DNA from: Capsicum annuum
Lineage: Eukaryota > Streptophyta > Magnoliopsida > Solanales > Solanaceae
Direction: 5' to 3'
Length of the DNA stretch: 64,000 nt
NCBI RefSeq assembly: GCF_002878395.1
Contig: NC_061118.1
Coordinates: 125,014,798-125,078,797, forward strand
How positions within the stretch are numbered: the first letter of the stretch is position 1; each line of letters begins with the position of its first letter. This document shows, one piece after another, positions 59,297 to 64,000 of this stretch. A model generated the notes under the pieces. It worked only from the letters and a program-made list of their open reading frames with translations, did no database searches and was not told where the DNA came from. The position numbers were made by a program, and so were the translations under genes.

Positions 59297-60689
59297 TGAT
59301 AAGTGGTGAGTTTACCACTCATTTTCATTCATTTTTCATGCACATTACCTTGTTTTAAACAAATAAATGAGACAATATCTATGGGTAGATGCACTAATAT
59401 CCACTCTTTACAGTCATCAAGTTGAGAAGAGCAAAAAATATAGATTGGAGCTAAAAATGATAAAAAGGGAGCAAGGTAGAGTACGGTTGAAGACCTGGAC
59501 TACATTAGCCTCAGTTACCATGACCGCGTTCCTCTATCCGTAGTTGTGGTCAAGCATGATGTTCATACCAATGCGACAACAGTACAAAACCACATTTGTA
59601 AGGTCGCAGTGGCAGATAAATATCTGCGATCATAGTTAAACGTGAATAGGCCCAGGGGCAGATTTGGGAAAGCACTTAAATGCATCCCAAGCCATATTTA
59701 AGCAAGAATCCCTTCCTCTTTAGGATATGTTAGTTTATAAGATATCTTGGAATTCAATACTTGAAACCCTAAACTTGAGCAAGTGTGTAATTAATATTGG
59801 GAGGATCAATTTCTTAGTTTCTTGTTGAAGAATGGATGCTTTGAATGACCCAATGGTATACTTCTCTTTACCTTCTTCATGAGTAGCTAAATAATTCATT
59901 ATTGGGATTCTGTTGAATTAGTATATGATTGTGTGTAAGTATTGTTATGTTTGTATAGATTTTAGTTGCTGAGTGTGGGTTTCACCATTGTTGAGCTTAT
60001 GATTTGGTATTTGATGGGTTAAAACTCAAAATTTCCAAATGGGATTGATAGGTGAAAGATCCAAGCTCTAGAGACCCTTTGTCATCCTCGAAAGAGCGAC
60101 TTAGGTGAATGGTAGGTAACCCATAACATTCTCAAAAGAGGGTTATCATGGGATAAGTCAATGGAAAATATTTAAGCCTATGGGTTACTACCCTTTGCAA
60201 TCTTAGAAATAAGTGTTTAGGGATTATAATTCATTTCAAAAGTATCATACTAGAAATAGGGATGCTTAGTTGAGGTTTTGGGTGGTTATACAAACTCCAC
60301 ACTTATTAGGTGCTCGAAAGAACCAATGAGTGAAATTGTTGGACTGTCCATTTATTAACAACTAAGTTCCATACTAAACCAACACTATCCCACACACTTC
60401 ACCTCTAAGGATGCATGATCCCAAGATTCCTCCAAACCTTGTATTCAAATCAAAGATATTATTTACTTATTACTTGCTAAAGGTAGTAAAAAAGGTTCCC
60501 AAACAAATCCCCCCATTTAATTATACATTTCTTTTTCTTTAGCATTCTAGATAACCCTATAGTAATTGGAATACAGATATATCTAAAGTCAATAGTATTT
60601 AGTCATTGATATTTGACCCCAATTTACATTGGGTTACTTGACAAAGATGGCCTCACCCCTCAATTATGGGGGTGAATTAAGCATTATCA
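59297..60689 (+). mobile_element. Solo LTR with TGATAA...TTATCA ends, inserted in D2 gag
   Basis: It begins TGATAAGTGGTGAGTTTAC and ends AAGCATTATCA, giving six-base perfect inverted ends. The flanks are TCAGC (59292-59296) and TCATC (60690-60694), four of five matching. 1393 bp, no coding text. The start resembles that of the N1 LTR (TGATCTTAGGTGAATTTA), so a Tat/Athila-type origin is likely. Word cluster at 59515-59645 and a CATATTTA box at 59693-59700. Confidence 0.8.
59515..59645 (+). promoter_or_regulatory. GCGATCGCAG-type word cluster in the TGATAA solo LTR
   Basis: Variants of CTGCGATCGCAG occur: AATGCGACAACAG, AAGGTCGCAGTGG, ATCTGCGATCATAG, TGACCGCGTTCC. It precedes a CATATTTAAGCA box by about 50 bp. 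Similar words, in a different lineage, occur in the family F LTR. Confidence 0.5.
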
Positions 60690-60694
60690 TCATC

Positions 60695-61200
60695 TTGGGA
60701 ATGTATAGAGGAACTTTCCCATGGGTAAAGTAGCCACTGGGATAATAAGGTCCTAGTTCCTATTTCTTTAGCTCATGCACCAAAGGGTGCTACTTTTGGT
60801 ACCAACATTGGTCGGAATCATCTTTATTCTCTTGCCACCAGTCAGGAGTCCAAGGAATCTCCTTATGTTGTTAATCATACATTAAAGCTCTTATCTCATG
60901 ATATATAGTGCTTGCTTGATCTGGATCTACTCTTTTCTATGTTACCTTTTATGTGGTTGCATACTTTGGTTTTGGACTTGATTATATTTCGAAGCCTTTC
61001 TCTATGTCTACCCTTGTGGATGATTTTGTTGTGGCTAGAAAGGTCTATAGGGATTGTGTGGTGTCTATATTTCATAGGGAGACCTTGGTTGATTTGATAG
61101 GATGGATTTTGATGTTATCCTAGGGATGGATTTGCTCCATTTGTGCTATGCCTCTATAGATTATTGAACCTATACGGCTAGCTTCCAATTCCCTAATAAA
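60695..61200 (+). pseudogene. D2 protease (broken)
   Basis: It resumes with zinc-knuckle text (GNV, stop, RNFPM), then APKGATFGTNIGRNHLYSLA near 60775-60835. The protease core at 60912-61097 is partly out of frame (ILMDFVVARKVYRDCVVS in one frame). MDFDVILGMDLLHLC-like text at 61103-61145 is the second conserved block. The catalytic Asp site is not clear. Confidence 0.65.
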
Positions 61201-61284
61201 CCGGTAATTGAATGGGGGTAGTTCCTTATTTCCTAAAGGGAGGTTTATTTCCTAAATTAGAGCGCGAAACATGATTTCTGAGGG

Positions 61285-62110
61285 GTGTCTTCATTATTTG
61301 GTTCAGTTAAGGATTTTAGTTCTGAGGTTCCTTTGCGATCTGTCACTGTTATTAATGAGTTTCCTGAAGTGTTTTTCGGTGATCTCCTTGGTATTTCTCC
61401 TAATAGGGAAATAGACTTTAGAATTAATCTTCTACTACATATACATCCTATCTTTATTTCTCTATATATAATGGCTCCAGCTTAGTTAAAAAAGCTTAAG
61501 GAGCAGTTAAAGGATCATTTGGACAAGGGTTACATCTAGTCTAGTATTTCTCTATGGGGTGCTCCTATGGATTTGGTGTGAAAGATGGGTATCTTCAGAT
61601 GTGGATAGATTATCATTAGTTGAATAAGCTTATGGTGAAGAATAATTCCCATCTTCCTAGGATCGATGATCTTTTTGACCAGCTTTAGGGTGCAACATGA
61701 TTTTCTAAGATTGATCTTCATTCAGGATATCATCAATTAAAGATTCGTGAGTTTGATATTCCTAAGACAGATTTTTGAACCCAATATAGTCAATATAAAT
61801 TTTTGATAATGTCATTTGGATTGACTAATGGTCCAACTGTTTTCATGGATTTCATGAATCAGGTGTTCATATGGTTCTTGGACTTATTTGTTATTATCTT
61901 CATGGATGATAGCTTGGTGTATTCCAAGAGTAAGGAGGATCATGCCAATCACCTCCATATTGTGTTGGAGACTCTTAAGGATCATCAGTTGTATGCAAAA
62001 TTTCTAAGTGTGAGTTCTAGCTGAATGTTGTGACTTTTATTTGGCATGTTATTTCTACCAATGGGATCAAGGAGAATCCATAAAAAGTTTAGAAAGTTAA
62101 GAAGTGTCCC
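61285..62110 (+). pseudogene. D2 PR-RT linker and reverse transcriptase (broken)
   Basis: The linker at 61285-61485 reads VINEFPEVFFGDLLGISPNR and REIDFRINLL. RT reads LKKLKEQLKDHLDKGYI, then SISLWGAPM, FSKIDLHSGYHQLKIREFDI near 61700-61760, then the run 61803-62024: MSFGLTNGPTVFMDFMNQVF and FVIIFMDD, with the FMDD box at 61899-61910 followed by SLVYSKSKEDHANHL. Both catalytic Asp residues are kept. A TGA stands where Arg is expected near 61776. Confidence 0.85.
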
Positions 62111-62690
62111 AGACCAATGACTCCAATCGATATTTGGAGCTTTTTCTACTTAGTTAGGTACTATAGAAGGTTTGTGGAGATTTTTTCTTCTATTGTTGCT
62201 TTGTTGATGAAGTTGACTTATAAAAAGGTTAAGTTCCTGTGGTTGGATGCTTGTGAGAGTAGCTTTGAAAATTTGAAGGATAATTTGACTTTAGCGCCAG
62301 CATTCCCCCTACCAAGGGTACTGAGGGTTTTGTTGTTTGTTGTAATGTATCCCTTGTAGGGTAGGATTGTGTCTAGATGCAGTATAGTAAGTTTCTGACC
62401 AATGCTTTGAGGCAGTTTAAGGTTCACGAAATGAATTATCCGACTCATAATTTGGAGTTGGCCGCAGTGGTTTTTGCTTTGAATATTTGGTGCCATTATT
62501 TATATAGGGTGCATGTAGATATCTATTCAGATTAAAAAATGCCTGCGGTTTGTGTTTACTTAAAAAGAGTTGAACCTCAAGCAGAGGCGATGGCTTGACT
62601 TGCTAATGGACTATAATATAAGTCTTCACTACTATCCAGAAGAAGTTAATTTAGTTGTTGATGCTCATAGTAGGTTTTTCGTAGGAAGGT
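62110..62690 (+). pseudogene. D2 RT connection and RNase H (broken)
   Basis: 62117-62359 reads RYYRRFVEIFSSIVALLMKL, YKKVKFLWLDACESSFENLK and LTLAPAFPLPRVL. The first RNase H Asp block (near 62340-62370) is broken by TAG codons. [24 protein letters not shown] text at 62437-62490 and decayed DHKSL and ADALSR blocks follow up to about 62680. Confidence 0.8.
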
Positions 62691-62829
62691 TATCTCATGT
62701 GGATAAGGATAAATGAGGATTGGTGAAGAATACTCATCGGCTAACTAATTTTGGAGTCCATCTCTTAGATTCTAGGGATGGAGAAGTTATTCTTTAGGAG
62801 GTTCTCAAGTCATCTCTTGGTGTCGAAGT

Positions 62830-64000
62830 AAAGGAGAAACAGGTTATGGACCCCATTCTTATGCAGATTAAGGATGGTGTGGGTCAGAAAAAGGTTTTGG
62901 CTTTTGAGATTGGCGGTGATGGTATCTTTTGATACCAAGGTAGAGTGTGTTTTCCTAATGTTGTTAGGTTGTGGGAAAGGATTTTGATTGAGGCACATAA
63001 GTCTAGATAAACTACTCATCTAGGATCGACAAAGATGTACCATGACTTGAAGAAAATCTATTGGTGGAATAACAAGAATGGGGATGTGTCAAATTTTATT
63101 GCCATGTGTATGTTCTGTAAGCAAGTGAAGGTTGAGTAGTTAAGTCTCGGTGGTAAGTCTCAAGAGATAAAGTTACTTGTGTGGAAGTGGGAGATGATCA
63201 AAATAGATTTTGTTGTCGGTCTTCCACAATCTCATAGTTCATAAAGGAGATAGTTAGATTGCCTGGTGCACTTACTTACATTATTTTAGATCGAGGTACG
63301 TAATTCACTTCTCACTTTTGGAGCTCATTTTATAAAGGTTAGGGGACTAAGGTAAACCATAACACTATTTTCCACCCTCAAACGGATTGACAAGTAGAAT
63401 AGACTCTACAGACATTGGAGGATATACTAAGGGCTTGTGTGATGACTATAAGGAATGTTGGGTTGATCACCTACCTCTCATTGACTTTGTATATAATAAT
63501 AGTTATCACTTTAATATTGGGATTGCTACTTTTGAGGCTTTTTATTGTAGGAGATGTTGGTCTCCTATCAGGTGGTTTGATATTGGTAAGAATTTATTAT
63601 TTGGTCCCAACATGGTTCACTACGACATAGATAAGGTGAAGGTGATTTGGGATAGTCTTAAGACTTCCCAAAGTGGCCAACAATACTATGCGCATGTTAG
63701 GTGAAGGGATTTAGATTTTGAGGTAGGTGATTGGGTTTTCCTGTAAGTTTCTCCTATGAAGAGAGTAATGAGGTTTGGGAAGAAGGGGATGCTCAGTCCT
63801 CGTTATTTTGGTTTGTATTTGATTTTGAGGAGAGTGGGAAATTTTGTGTATGAGTTGGAATTGCCTGTGATTTTGTTTTCTATTCATTTGATTTTCCATA
63901 TGTTGATTTATGGAAATTGTGTGGGTGATCCTTCTTTGATTGGGCCTATTGAGGATATTGGTATCTTCGATTCCTTATCTTATGCGGAAGTCCTAGTCTA
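62830..64000 (+). pseudogene. D2 integrase (broken, runs off the window)
   Basis: The N-terminal region at 63000-63140 has HLGSTKMYHDLKKIYWWNNK and CMFCKQVKVEQ, part of the HHCC zinc site. The core has TLQTLEDILRACVMT at 63400-63440, then the run 63387-63704: WVDHLPLIDFVYNNSYHFNI, EAFYCRRCWSPIRWFDIGK. The C-terminal part DLDFEVGDWVFL, stop, SPMKRVMRFGKK, MLSPRYFGLYLILRRVG continues to the window edge (DSLSYAEVLV), where the chromodomain-like tail should begin. Confidence 0.85.

Larger units (their letters stand above)
55932..64000 (+). mobile_element. D2: Tekay/Del-type gypsy element, same family as D1, runs off window
   Basis: 5' LTR 55932-57938, primer-binding site 57943-57952, gag 58430-59290 with a solo LTR inserted at 59297-60689, PR 60695-61200, linker and RT 61285-62100, RNase H to 62690, integrase from about 62830 to the window end. 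The order, LTR start and ACGAGTCGTA word cluster match D1. The 3' LTR lies beyond the window. Many stops, mostly at former Gln, Arg and Trp codons. Confidence 0.9.

Overview
The window is plant genomic DNA, AT-rich and typical of retrotransposon-filled heterochromatin. A nightshade-family (Solanaceae) genome is the most likely source. This rests on Tekay/Del-type Ty3-gypsy elements with 2-3.5 kb LTRs that start TGTAA(C/G)ACCC or TGCAACACCCC, and on an RTE-type LINE 3' tail that I associate with Solanaceae. The species cannot be read from the sequence. I found no intact cellular gene, tRNA, rRNA, CRISPR array or prokaryotic signal. All recognisable coding text is decayed gag, protease (PR), reverse transcriptase (RT), RNase H and integrase (IN), full of stops and frameshifts.

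Layout. 1-5400: minus-strand Tekay-like element (called W): pol truncated at the window edge, then gag, then its LTR. 5446-5875: plus-strand RT/RNase H scrap, followed by the 3' half of an LTR of family C (to 7001). 7003-8690: unassigned LTR-like DNA. 8690-11360: integrase tail plus 3' LTR of family E. 11454-12566: minus-strand LTR piece of family F, interrupted by element D1 (12567-20062: LTR, primer-binding site, gag-pol, polypurine tract, truncated 3' LTR). 20760-23090: second family E tail plus LTR. 23600-25640: minus-strand L1-type LINE ORF1 remnant carrying a 5'-truncated RTE-type LINE (24227-25396) with a 21-22 bp target-site duplication (TSD). 25646-28232: plus-strand family F LTR.

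28228-54018 is a four-level nest. N1 is a minus-strand Tat/Athila-type element keeping only gag-PR and the post-pol tail. N2, a plus-strand Tekay element (32139-52760, TSD ATCTC), sits in the gag of N1. N3, a minus-strand non-coding large retrotransposon derivative (32482-43913, TSD CCAAC), sits in the 5' LTR of N2. N4, a plus-strand solo LTR (39517-41938), sits in the 5' LTR of N3. Hand counts on short samples give about 15% LTR-LTR difference for N2 and about 8% for N3, which agrees with the nesting order.

54019-55931: unassigned, with a (TA)n tract and minus-strand polypurine tracts. 55932-64000: D2, a relative of D1 running off the window, with a TGATAA...TTATCA solo LTR (59297-60689) inserted in its gag zinc-knuckle region.

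The most notable pattern is that almost every LTR family here carries, near its 5' end and (where a TATA-like box is visible) just upstream of it, a cluster of short self-complementary words. The word differs by family. I did not find a new protein-coding system; the interest lies in element architecture and cis-sequence.
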